Shown here in pieces: positions 53,018 through 61,584 of a DNA stretch of 64,000 nucleotides. Where the stretch lies: assembly GCA_023443225.1 (NCBI GenBank), contig JAEZVF010000115.1, forward strand, positions 147,912 to 211,911. The letters run 5' to 3'. The position numbers were made by a program, and so were the translations under genes. Every line of letters starts with the position of its first letter. The first letter of the stretch is position 1. The notes beneath the pieces are model-generated. The model was not told where the DNA came from. It did no database searches and saw nothing but the letters and a program-made list of their open reading frames with translations. This DNA comes from Bacillota bacterium (GTDB lineage: Bacteria; Bacillota; Clostridia; Lachnospirales; Lachnospiraceae).

Positions 53018-53926
53018 ATGGAACAGATGGATCAAATACTGATTAAGGCACAGACTTTAATTGAAGCCTTACCTTATATACAAAAATTCAACAATAAGAA
53101 AGTAGTCGTTAAGTATGGTGGAAGTGCCATGCTGGATGAAAACCTTCAATTAAATGTTATTAAGGACGTAGCCTTACTTAAATTAGTAGGAATGCAGCCG
53201 ATCATTGTGCATGGAGGCGGTAAAGAAATCAGCAAATGGGTAAGTTTACTTGGGCATGAATCCAAATTTGTGGAAGGTCTTCGTGTAACGGATGAAGAAA
53301 CCATGGAAGTAGCAGAAATGGTTCTTGGTAAGGTAAACAAAGGGCTGGTTCAGATGGTAGAACAGTTGGGAGTAAAAGCGGTTGGAATCAGTGGCAAGGA
53401 TGGAGCTACTCTTAAGGTAGAAAAGAAACTGGTCAATGGTCAGGACATCGGATATGTAGGCAATATTACGGAAGTAAATGTTGACCTCATCAATACCTTA
53501 ATCGATAACAACTTTGTTCCAATTATTGCTCCGATTGGTTTGGATGAGAATTTCCATGCTTATAATATTAATGCAGATGATGCTGCCTGTGCTGTTGCTA
53601 CTGCAATTGGTGCTGAAAAGCTGGCATTCTTAACAGATATTGAAGGAGTATACAAAGACCCTAAGGACCCAAGTACCTTAATCTCCGTACTTACCTTAGA
53701 TCAAGCAGATGAATTAATGGAGAGTGGATTTATCGGCGGAGGTATGTTACCAAAACTAAAGAATTGCATTGACGCAGTTCATAATGGTGTATCCAGAGTT
53801 CATATTCTAGATGGTAGAATGGAACACTGTCTGTTACTTGAATTCTTTACCAATCGTGGTATTGGTACAGCTATCATTAACAATGAAGGAATTTTATATG
53901 ACCATGAGGTTAATCATTCAAAATAA
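53018..53926 (+). CDS. argB: Acetylglutamate kinase
   Basis: The 302-residue amino-acid kinase has VVKYGGSAMLDENL (phosphate-binding Lys/Gly loop), PIIVHGGGKEISKW and NINADDAACAVATAIGAEKL, with the ATP-site segment TDIEGVYKDP. The N-terminal helix preceding the kinase core is present, as in arginine-feedback-inhibited hexameric enzymes. It phosphorylates N-acetylglutamate. TTGGAGGA precedes the ATG. Confidence 0.96.
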   Translation: MEQMDQILIKAQTLIEALPYIQKFNNKKVVVKYGGSAMLDENLQLNVIKDVALLKLVGMQPIIVHGGGKEISKWVSLLGHESKFVEGLRVTDEETMEVAEMVLGKVNKGLVQMVEQLGVKAVGISGKDGATLKVEKKLVNGQDIGYVGNITEVNVDLINTLIDNNFVPIIAPIGLDENFHAYNINADDAACAVATAIGAEKLAFLTDIEGVYKDPKDPSTLISVLTLDQADELMESGFIGGGMLPKLKNCIDAVHNGVSRVHILDGRMEHCLLLEFFTNRGIGTAIINNEGILYDHEVNHSK

Positions 53927-53938
53927 GGGGGTCGTTTT

Positions 53939-55123
53939 ATGGAGATGCAGGAATATATTGAAAAAGCCGAACAGATTTTAATACAGACTTATACCAGATA
54001 TCAAATCGTATGGGATAAAGGCGAAGGTGTTTACCTGTATGATACAAATGGTAAAAAATATTTGGACTTTGCAGCCGGAATCGCTGTATTTGCATTCGGA
54101 TATGGTAAGAAGGAATTTAACGATGCATTAAAGAATCAGGTGGATAAGCTTTTACATACTTCGAATCTGTTTTATAATGTACCGGCTATTGAAGCAGGAA
54201 CAAAGTTACTTAAAGCTTGCGGAATGGATCGTGTATTCTTTACAAGCAGCGGTACCGAAGCAATCGAAGGTGCAATTAAGCTTGCCAGAAAGTATTACTG
54301 TAAGAAGAATCATGTGGCTGATAGCGAATTGATTTCCATGAATCATTCTTTCCACGGAAGAAGTATGGGAGCGCTATCCGTTACCGGACAAGAAAAATAC
54401 AGGGAAGCATTTGAACCATTGATTGGTGGAGTGGTGTTTGCAGATTACAATGACTTAGATAGCGTAAAAGAAAAAATAAATGATAAGACCTGTGCTATTA
54501 TACTTGAACCCGTACAGGGAGAAGGCGGTCTTTATCCTGCAACACCAGAATTCTTAAAAGGTGTAAGAAAACTTTGCGATGAGTATGACATTGTCTTAAT
54601 CTTTGATGAGATTCAGTGTGGTATGGGTAGAACCGGGGATATGTTTGCTTATCAGGGATATGGTGTAAAACCGGACATCTTAACTTGTGCTAAGGCATTG
54701 GGTTGTGGAGTACCGGTTGGTGCATTTGCAGCAACAGAGAAGATCGCTAGTGCTTTTGTACCGGGAGATCATGGTACTACCTATGGTGGGAATCCTTTTG
54801 TTACAGCAGCTGTAAGTAAAGTTTTCGATATGTTTGAAAGTGAAAAGATCTTAGAACATGTAAAAGAAATCTCGGCTTATCTTGAAGAGAAGTTAAATGA
54901 AATGGTAGACAAATATGATTTCATCATTGAGAGAAGGGGAAAAGGACTTATGCAAGGCTTAGAATTTAACAAGCCTGTGAATGAGTACATCTTAAAAGCC
55001 ATGGAAAACGGATTAATCGTAATTTCTGCAGGCAAGAATATCCTTCGATTTGTTCCACCGCTTATTATTACAAAAGAAAATGTTGATGAAATGATTTCTA
55101 TATTGGATGAAGTGTTAAAATAG
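53939..55123 (+). CDS. argD: Acetylornithine aminotransferase
   Basis: This 394-residue class III PLP aminotransferase has FTSSGTEAIEGAIKLARKY and the PLP-contacting Asp in LIFDEIQCGMGRTG. The Schiff-base Lys lies in LTCAKALGCGVPVGA. It makes N-acetylornithine. The ATG follows argB by 12 nt with AAGGGGGT. It is the last gene of the operon and is followed by the long palindrome at 55138. Confidence 0.95.
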   Translation: MEMQEYIEKAEQILIQTYTRYQIVWDKGEGVYLYDTNGKKYLDFAAGIAVFAFGYGKKEFNDALKNQVDKLLHTSNLFYNVPAIEAGTKLLKACGMDRVFFTSSGTEAIEGAIKLARKYYCKKNHVADSELISMNHSFHGRSMGALSVTGQEKYREAFEPLIGGVVFADYNDLDSVKEKINDKTCAIILEPVQGEGGLYPATPEFLKGVRKLCDEYDIVLIFDEIQCGMGRTGDMFAYQGYGVKPDILTCAKALGCGVPVGAFAATEKIASAFVPGDHGTTYGGNPFVTAAVSKVFDMFESEKILEHVKEISAYLEEKLNEMVDKYDFIIERRGKGLMQGLEFNKPVNEYILKAMENGLIVISAGKNILRFVPPLIITKENVDEMISILDEVLK

Positions 55124-55137
55124 ATTAGGGAACGGAC

Positions 55138-55408
55138 GCTTTGCCTTGAGGGTTGTGGAGAACTCCGCACAGACAATTGTGTGTTTATAGTTCAGAGAAA
55201 GAACCCGACCTTGCTAATACTGTAATAATCGTTTAAAGCATTCCGGCTCCGCAGGAACTCGTCGGCGTTGTACCAACGCCTCCTCAAACATCCTGCTCTG
55301 CCGGAATAAAAACGATTATCACAGTATAAGCAACGGACGGATTCTTTCAATTCACTATTAACACACAATTGTATGCGCGGAGTTTTTCATGTTTTCTAGA
55401 GGCAAAGC
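55138..55408. repeat. Long imperfect palindrome (fold-back element) between convergent genes
   Basis: Two arms of roughly 118 nt (about 55138-55256 and 55291-55408) are reverse complements over most of their length. GCTTTGCC (55138-55145) pairs with GGCAAAGC (55401-55408), and about 18 of 20 bases match at CCGCACAGACAATTGTGTGT versus the right arm's complement. ATTCCGG and GCAGGA near the centre also match. The loop contains its own stem, GGCGTTG-TAC-CAACGCC (55264-55280). The core is visibly more GC-rich than its surroundings. No open frame or transposase is present. It could be a MITE-like element, a structured RNA or a bidirectional terminator. Confidence 0.8.
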
Positions 55409-55444
55409 TGGCAGTTTCATTTGTAATTGAACAAGAAGAAAAGG

Positions 55445-55864
55445 TTATGACTGTGTTTTTATTTCTATAAGTGTCATAACAGTGGGAAGGTCTTTATCCT
55501 CTTTAACATCAACAAAGAATCCCCTTCCTTCTGTATATGGCTTCGCGGTAGTAATTGTTTCAATTACATACTTCGGTAAAGAAGCTTTTAAAGCAGTATT
55601 GACAGCTTTTTCACCAAGAACAAACCATATCCTAAAGGACTCTTTGCATGGAATAAAATATAATAATGTGCTGTCTTTATTCTTAAAAACCAACGACCAT
55701 CCAGCCTTTTTACTATAATATTTCCACTCTTTTTTAACATAGTTGTAATTCTCAAAAATGTAGGATTCTATTTTATCCCATAAGTGTTTGGCATTGCCCA
55801 AAGCCTCTGCCACATTATTGTCATTAGGGACTTCGGTCTTAATATCAAATATACTTGTAGCCAT
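55445..55864 (-). CDS. DUF3788 family protein
   Basis: The 139-residue soluble protein has the pattern LWDKIESYIFENYNYVKKEW, KYYSKKAGWSLVFKNKDSTL and RIWFVLGEKAV, matching the DUF3788 family (small cytoplasmic proteins, related in fold to DUF1801-like proteins; function unknown). GGAGTG precedes the ATG at 55864. It is a single gene convergent with argD. Confidence 0.82.
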   Translation of the reverse strand: MATSIFDIKTEVPNDNNVAEALGNAKHLWDKIESYIFENYNYVKKEWKYYSKKAGWSLVFKNKDSTLLYFIPCKESFRIWFVLGEKAVNTALKASLPKYVIETITTAKPYTEGRGFFVDVKEDKDLPTVMTLIEIKTQS

Positions 55865-55963
55865 TTATTTCACTCCTTTTCTCATAATTATATTACGTAA
55901 AATTAGACATCTGTATGTCATATTTCAAATTGTATCATTCACGTTATAGACTCGTAATTTTAT

Positions 55964-56197
55964 TTACCCTTTCTTACTTTTCATATATAAATACCAAAGA
56001 TATATTAGAATGAAAATATGTATAATTATATAACCAACAGAACCTACTTCATCCATTATAAAGCGTATCTCAATTACTACTAATGTAGAATAAACCGCAG
56101 GCAAAACCATTCTGTAATGCTTCGATTTTTTGTTAATAATAAATAATTGAAATAGTATAAAACATAAACCTAGAAATAATAAAATATAAGCTATCAC
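55964..56197 (-). CDS. Small membrane protein, unknown
   Basis: The 77-residue protein has three likely membrane helices (about residues 3-22, 30-47 and 53-72) with basic ends (INKKSKHYR and MKSKKG). I do not recognise a family. A run of Cs (56206-56213) lies just upstream of the ATG; read on the minus strand this is a G-rich GGGGGGGG that could act as a ribosome site. Probably real, but small. Confidence 0.55.
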   Translation of the reverse strand: MIAYILLFLGLCFILFQLFIINKKSKHYRMVLPAVYSTLVVIEIRFIMDEVGSVGYIIIHIFILIYLWYLYMKSKKG

Positions 56198-56329
56198 AGA
56201 TACCCCCCCCCGAATTTCGTATCATAGTTTTTTAAAAGACTATGCTTTTTCTATTTTGGCTAGTGGTGAGCGCTTCGACATTGACAGATAACAGTAAATA
56301 CTGATAGCTAAAACGTTATTTACTTACAA

Positions 56330-56869
56330 TTAAGGGGTGTCTGAATATGTATTTATTTTATCTCTCCAGGATTTAGATTCTTCTGTCTCTACAATTGATG
56401 AGAAAACGTTCTTATATGAAGTTTCAAATCCGTTGCGTTGGTTTATATATTCATTAAAAAATATATTGGATAAAGCCTTTATGGCAACTTCGTCAATAGT
56501 TAAATTCAGAACTTCCTGTTTCGTATAGTCATCCCATAAAACAATATAATTAAATTGATTAACTTCCGGAAAAAATTCGACTATCTGTAATGCATGATAA
56601 GCTATACTTTGATATATCTCTTCTTTAACAGGAAAAGAACCAACCTCGGGGATAAATGATATAGAAATTGCTGTGTTCTCAGTATCAGAATCTATTTTAA
56701 TATCTTCTAAAAAAGAAAAATAGTTTTTTGTATAGTATTCAATTTTTTGACAAGCTACTTCTGTCTTTATTATGTCTTCTCTTTTTGAATCTTTAATCAT
56801 ATAAACTACAAGAACAATTATTAGAACAAATGATATAATTAAAGAAAAAATCATTAATTTTTTCTGCAT
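56330..56869 (-). CDS. Membrane-anchored hypothetical protein
   Basis: This 179-residue protein has an N-terminal membrane helix (about residues 6-25) and a roughly 150-residue extracytoplasmic domain with no recognised motif (FSFLEDIKIDSDTENTAISI, VEFFPEVNQFNYIVLWDD). It has the look of a secreted anchor protein. GGGGAG precedes the ATG at 56869. Together with the two upstream minus-strand genes it forms a run of small unknown genes. The region 56870-57119 upstream is AT-rich and appears empty. Confidence 0.65.
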   Translation of the reverse strand: MQKKLMIFSLIISFVLIIVLVVYMIKDSKREDIIKTEVACQKIEYYTKNYFSFLEDIKIDSDTENTAISISFIPEVGSFPVKEEIYQSIAYHALQIVEFFPEVNQFNYIVLWDDYTKQEVLNLTIDEVAIKALSNIFFNEYINQRNGFETSYKNVFSSIVETEESKSWRDKINTYSDTP

Positions 56870-57119
56870 AAGATCTCCCCTATAAGAATGAATTTGTTTA
56901 CAATATATTACAATAATATACTAAATATTTAAATTGTCAATAGATTTTGCTTATTATACATTTCCTCCCAAATATAAATATAAAATTTGCTTATCGTAGA
57001 AACGCATCTTGTTAAATAAATCATAGGACTAGTGTATATCTCAATCCGGATTTGGCAAAAATATAGAAGCTGCAAGGAATACAAAATAGCGGCAATATGA
57101 CGAATCGGAAGGTGAAGGT

Positions 57120-57554
57120 ATGCTGGGAGTAATCATTGCTATCATATCAGGAGCGTTAATGAGTATTCAGGGAGTATTCAACACAGGGGTAACGAAGCAG
57201 ACAAGTATATGGGTAGCTGCAAGCTTTGTCCAATTAACAGCTTTAATCGTATGTGTTGCAGCGTGGTTTGTTACAGGTAAAGAAGGAAGTTTCGGAGCAG
57301 TTTTGAAGGTGGATCATAAGTATATGCTCTTAGGAGGTGCTATGGGTGCCTTTATTACTTATACCGTAGTTAAAAGTATGGATTCCCTAGGTCCGGCGAA
57401 GGCAATTATGTTAATTGTTACATCACAGTTAATCATAGCTTACGGTGTTGAACTTTTTGGTATATTTGGAGTGGAGCGTGTAAAATTCGAATGGAGAAAG
57501 TTAATTGGGCTTGCATTCATTATTGGTGGAATTATTACTTTCAAATGGGAATAA
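57120..57554 (+). CDS. DMT-family transporter, YdcZ/DUF606 type
   Basis: The 144-residue membrane protein has five hydrophobic segments and the DUF606 pattern: GALMSIQGVFNTGVTKQTSI at the N-terminus, GGAMGAFITYTVVKSMDSLGPAKAIM in the middle (residues 71-97), and a final WRKLIGLAFIIGGIITFKWE. Members are small transporters of the drug/metabolite superfamily that often work as pairs; no partner is adjacent here. GAAGGTGAAGG precedes the ATG. Confidence 0.87.
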   Translation: MLGVIIAIISGALMSIQGVFNTGVTKQTSIWVAASFVQLTALIVCVAAWFVTGKEGSFGAVLKVDHKYMLLGGAMGAFITYTVVKSMDSLGPAKAIMLIVTSQLIIAYGVELFGIFGVERVKFEWRKLIGLAFIIGGIITFKWE

Positions 57555-57704
57555 AGTAATTAAGAATTAATTACAATTTCAAATTACCTATTGTAATCGG
57601 AGATTTAATTAGGTAGAATAATGATATACAGTATGGTATTGAGGATACGATATTGATATGGCCTTTTTATGAAGTAAGCAGATTACTTTTGAAAAGGTGG
57701 TTTT

Positions 57705-58370
57705 ATGATGAAAAGAAAATGGGTAACGGCTGTATTATCAGTCTGTTTTGTTATGATTGCTGGTATTCTATATAGTTGCAGTAAAACTAGTAGCAAGGAA
57801 GCCATATTAACACTTGATAACCAAGTAACAGATACGACACAAACAGAACAAGGGAATTCTACCGAGAGTGTACAAGCTACGATAGAAGAATCGGTTTTGC
57901 AGCAGGACACGAAAAACAACAATGACGATATCTATATTCACATTTGTGGTGAAGTAAAAAAGCCTGGTGTTTATAAAGTAGAAGAAAATACCCGGTTAAT
58001 TGATGTTATCGAATTAGCGGATGGATTAACCAAAGATGCTGCGGGAGATTTTGTGAATCAAGCAGCGGCTGTGACCGATGGACAGAGGATTTATATTCCT
58101 TCTGTAAAAGATATGGAAGCGGAGACTCCCAGTATGGAACCCTTGGGAGATGCTATTAATATAACGGAACCAGACGGTAAAATAAATATTAATACAGCTA
58201 CAATGGAAGAACTAATGACCTTAACCGGTATTGGAAAAGCCAAGGCAGAGAGCATTCTTGCTTATCGGCAAAAATGCGGTAAATTTGCTACAATAGAAGA
58301 AATTAAAAATATCGATGGAATAAAGGATGCTGTCTTTCGTAAAATCAGTGATAAGATTACTGTGAAGTAA
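57705..58370 (+). CDS. comEA: Competence DNA-binding protein ComEA
   Basis: The roughly 220-residue protein has an N-terminal membrane anchor with a lipobox-like ILYSCSK. An acidic/Thr-rich linker leads to an SLBB domain (YIHICGEVKKPGVYKVEENT) and a C-terminal helix-hairpin-helix pair (ININTATMEELMTLTGIGKA and FATIEEIKNIDGIKDAVFRK) that binds DNA. ComEA captures external DNA for ComEC. ATG 57705 or 57708 follows AAAGGTGG. Downstream lie a two-component system and comEC. Confidence 0.93.
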   Translation: MMKRKWVTAVLSVCFVMIAGILYSCSKTSSKEAILTLDNQVTDTTQTEQGNSTESVQATIEESVLQQDTKNNNDDIYIHICGEVKKPGVYKVEENTRLIDVIELADGLTKDAAGDFVNQAAAVTDGQRIYIPSVKDMEAETPSMEPLGDAINITEPDGKININTATMEELMTLTGIGKAKAESILAYRQKCGKFATIEEIKNIDGIKDAVFRKISDKITVK

Positions 58371-58453
58371 TCATTAATTTGATAGTAGTGTGTCTCTATA
58401 TTAGAACACACCCAATTAAAACAAGTTTGATAGAATATTATGAGGTGATAAAC

Positions 58454-59140
58454 GTGGGAAAGAAAGTACTTGTTGTTGACGATGAGAAATTAATAGTAAA
58501 GGGGATTCGCTTTAGTTTGGAACAGGATGGCATGGAAGTAGACTGTGCCTATGACGGTGAAGAAGCTTTAGAAGCCGCAAAGAAAAAGGAATATGATATC
58601 ATATTATTGGATGTTATGTTGCCTAAGTTAACTGGTTTTGAGGTATGTCAACAGATTCGAGAATTTTCTAGTATGCCAATTATTATGCTCACCGCAAAAG
58701 GGGATGATATGGACAAAATTCTCGGATTAGAGTATGGAGCGGATGACTATATAACAAAGCCTTTTAATATTTTGGAAGTAAAAGCACGTATTAAGGCAAT
58801 TATTCGCCGTAGCTCAAAGAAAGCAGCCGAGAATCAGGCAAAAGTTGTGAAATTCGAAGATTTAAAGATGGATTGTGAGAGCAGACGTGTTTATATAAGT
58901 AATAAAGAAGTTAATTTAACAGCGAAGGAATTTGATTTACTGGAGTTGCTGATCTTTAATCCAAATAAAGTATACAGCCGTGATAATCTGCTCAATCTTG
59001 TCTGGGGATATGATTATCCAGGTGATGTTAGAACTGTGGATGTTCATATTCGTAGATTACGTGAAAAGATTGAAGATAACCCTAGTGAACCGAAATATAT
59101 ACATACAAAATGGGGTGTTGGATATTTTTTCCATGATTAA
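58454..59140 (+). CDS. OmpR/PhoB-family response regulator
   Basis: The 228-residue protein has a receiver domain (KVLVVDDEKLIVKG; phospho-acceptor Asp in ILLDVMLPKL; Lys in YITKPFN) and a winged-helix DNA-binding domain ending VDVHIRRLREKIEDNPSEPK and GVGYFFHD. GTG 58454 is chosen because GAGGTGAT (58442-58449) is just upstream and the protein then starts MGKKVLVVDDE. It overlaps the kinase gene by 8 nt. Signal and targets are unknown. Confidence 0.95.
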   Translation: MGKKVLVVDDEKLIVKGIRFSLEQDGMEVDCAYDGEEALEAAKKKEYDIILLDVMLPKLTGFEVCQQIREFSSMPIIMLTAKGDDMDKILGLEYGADDYITKPFNILEVKARIKAIIRRSSKKAAENQAKVVKFEDLKMDCESRRVYISNKEVNLTAKEFDLLELLIFNPNKVYSRDNLLNLVWGYDYPGDVRTVDVHIRRLREKIEDNPSEPKYIHTKWGVGYFFHD

Positions 59141-60557
59141 GAAGAAGTTATGGTTTTTAAAAAGTATAAGAGTTCATCAAATCCTTTCTTTGTTCTTTAT
59201 TGGTATTTTACCAATTCTTATGTTTTCTATAATTATGGTGGATACCTATAATAAGAAAGCCAATGAATTGTTGAAAAATGATCTAAGAAGTCAAGGGAAT
59301 TCTCTTGCAAATAGCATTTTTACTTCTGGTTATTTAGAAGAACAAGGTTTAGTAGAAATTGATACGAAGATTTCTCAATTTGCTGTAATTTATGGTGGCA
59401 GAGTTCTTGTTGTTGATAGCCATTTGAATATCTTAAAAGATACTTATGGTATTGAAGATGGTAAAATTCTGATTTCTGAAGAAGTTATCTCAAGCCTTAA
59501 AGGGTCAAACAACATAGAAACAGCGGATAAAGATAAAGATTTTGATATGCTCATACCAATCACGCATAATACCAATAAGGAAGTTATGGGTGTTCTTGCT
59601 GTGAGTTTTTCAAAACAAAATATTACTACCATTTCTGATTTGTTATCAAAGAAAGCGTCAATTCTTATTATTACGATTGCTATTATTAATTTAGTTTTTG
59701 CGTTTATTTATTCTGGATTTCTAACAAAACCACTTATTCTTTTAAAACAGGCAGTCGGTCATTTGACGGAAGGATATATGGACGATGAAGTAACTACTGG
59801 TGGGTTTTATGAAATCAAGCAAATATCAAATTCACTAAATCAGATGCTTTTGCGAATGAAGAATCTGGAACGTTCTAGGCAGGAATTTGTTTCAAATGTA
59901 TCTCATGAATTAAAAACACCTCTGACTTCAATTAAAGTTTTAGCTGACTCCCTGTTAATGCAAGACAATGCGAATCCTGAATTATACAGAGAATTCCTGG
60001 TGGATATTGCAGATGAGATCGAAAGAGAGAATAAGATTATTAACGATTTATTATCCTTGGTAAAACTGGATAAAACTTCAAGTGATGTGAATATTACTCC
60101 TATCAACATAAACGAATTGCTGGAACAGGTATTAAAACGTTTACGTCCAATCGCAAAAAAAAGAAATATAGAATTGGTACTGGAAAGTTTCAGACCTGTA
60201 GTGGCTGAAGTGGATGAAGTTAAGCTATCACTTGCCATCTCGAATTTGATTGAGAATGCCATTAAGTATAATGTAGAAGATGGCTGGGTACGTGTTTCCC
60301 TCAATGCGGATCATAAATATTTTTATGTTAAAGTATCTGATTCTGGAATTGGCATTCCGGAAGATGCACAGGATTTTATATTTGATCGTTTTTATCGTGT
60401 GGATAAAGCACGATCTAGGGGAACGGGCGGTACTGGACTTGGCCTGTCGATTACCAAAAATGCGATTCATATGCATAAAGGTGCCATTAAAGTATACAGT
60501 AAAGAAAACGAAGGAACGACCTTTACTGTTCGTATTCCAATTAATTATATTGCTTAG
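59133..60557 (+). CDS. Sensor histidine kinase
   Basis: The 474-residue protein has two membrane helices (about residues 14-35 and 167-190) flanking an extracytoplasmic sensor. HAMP (KPLILLKQAVGHLTEGYMDD), HisKA with phospho-acceptor His in VSHELKTPLTSIKVL, and a HATPase domain (N box NLIENAIKYN; DSGIGIP; GTGGTGLGLSITKNA) follow. The ATG at 59133 overlaps the regulator gene, so the pair is co-translated. It probably senses an envelope signal, and it lies between comEA and comEC. Confidence 0.95.
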   Translation: MIKKKLWFLKSIRVHQILSLFFIGILPILMFSIIMVDTYNKKANELLKNDLRSQGNSLANSIFTSGYLEEQGLVEIDTKISQFAVIYGGRVLVVDSHLNILKDTYGIEDGKILISEEVISSLKGSNNIETADKDKDFDMLIPITHNTNKEVMGVLAVSFSKQNITTISDLLSKKASILIITIAIINLVFAFIYSGFLTKPLILLKQAVGHLTEGYMDDEVTTGGFYEIKQISNSLNQMLLRMKNLERSRQEFVSNVSHELKTPLTSIKVLADSLLMQDNANPELYREFLVDIADEIERENKIINDLLSLVKLDKTSSDVNITPININELLEQVLKRLRPIAKKRNIELVLESFRPVVAEVDEVKLSLAISNLIENAIKYNVEDGWVRVSLNADHKYFYVKVSDSGIGIPEDAQDFIFDRFYRVDKARSRGTGGTGLGLSITKNAIHMHKGAIKVYSKENEGTTFTVRIPINYIA

Positions 60558-60606
60558 TAGATATGTATAGTAGCACAGAAAGGCAGAGGAAAGGATAAGG
60601 AAACGG

Positions 60607-61566
60607 ATGAAAGGATTCTTGCATACAATAAAAGTAAATAGATTAAAACTTGCTTCTGTGGCTATCATTCTATTCCTGATAAGCTTACTTACCTCCTGTG
60701 ATGGTCAAGATACAGCGGCAAATAGAAAGAATACAAAAGAAAACCTGCCACAAATCTACTATATTAATGCAGAAGAGACTAAAATAATTGGTAAGGATTA
60801 CAAGCCGGAAGGGACAACACCCGATGAATTGATTAAAGAATATCTAAATGTTTTATCTACCATTCCAGAAGACATCGCAATAAAAAAAGTAATACCGGAT
60901 GATGTAATGGTAGAGAGCAAACTAAACAAAGAAGGAAGACTAAGCCTTTACTTTAATTCTAATTACAATAGCCTTACCGGAATCACTGAAGTCTTATGCA
61001 GGGCAGCCATAGTTAAAACATTATGCCAGATTGAAGATGTAGATTCTGTTGAATTCTATGTAAATAATGAATTGCTCAAAGGATATAACGGGCAAACAAT
61101 TAAATCGATGGATGCCGATGATTTCATAAATAATACGACGGAAGCCGTAAAAATAAAGATGTATTTTTCAAATAAAAAGGGAAATGCTTTAGTAGCAACG
61201 GAGAAGACCATTGCGAACGAAGAGAATGTTTCAATCGAACAGTTGATAATTCAACAACTGATAAATGGTCCCCGTGAGTCTGATAAAGATATGATAAAAA
61301 CATTACCTGAGGGAACAGAACTAATTAAAGTTACTACCAATGATGGTATTTGTTATGTTAATTTTAATGACAAGTTCCTAAATAATCTTTCTCCGATAAA
61401 AGATGAAGTAGTAATCTACTCTGTTGTTAATTCATTAGATGAGTTGTCGACAATCAAAAAAGTACAATTTACTATCAATGGTGAGGTAAAGAAGTTCTAC
61501 AAAGAAAATATAGCTCTTGACGATTTTTTTAGTATGAAACTGGACCTAATCGAAGGTACTAAATAA
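60607..61566 (+). CDS. GerMN-domain lipoprotein
   Basis: The 319-residue protein has a signal peptide with lipobox LLTSCDGQ (about residue 33). Two GerMN-type domains follow; the C-terminal copy is clear (VSIEQLIIQQLINGPRESDK, then LPEGTELIKVTTNDGICYVNF). GerM-type proteins act at the sporulation septum or envelope in Firmicutes. It follows the kinase gene by about 50 nt with the same orientation, so it may be the sensor's envelope partner. Confidence 0.87.
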   Translation: MKGFLHTIKVNRLKLASVAIILFLISLLTSCDGQDTAANRKNTKENLPQIYYINAEETKIIGKDYKPEGTTPDELIKEYLNVLSTIPEDIAIKKVIPDDVMVESKLNKEGRLSLYFNSNYNSLTGITEVLCRAAIVKTLCQIEDVDSVEFYVNNELLKGYNGQTIKSMDADDFINNTTEAVKIKMYFSNKKGNALVATEKTIANEENVSIEQLIIQQLINGPRESDKDMIKTLPEGTELIKVTTNDGICYVNFNDKFLNNLSPIKDEVVIYSVVNSLDELSTIKKVQFTINGEVKKFYKENIALDDFFSMKLDLIEGTK

Positions 61567-61584
61567 AAGGAAAGGAGTTTGTTT

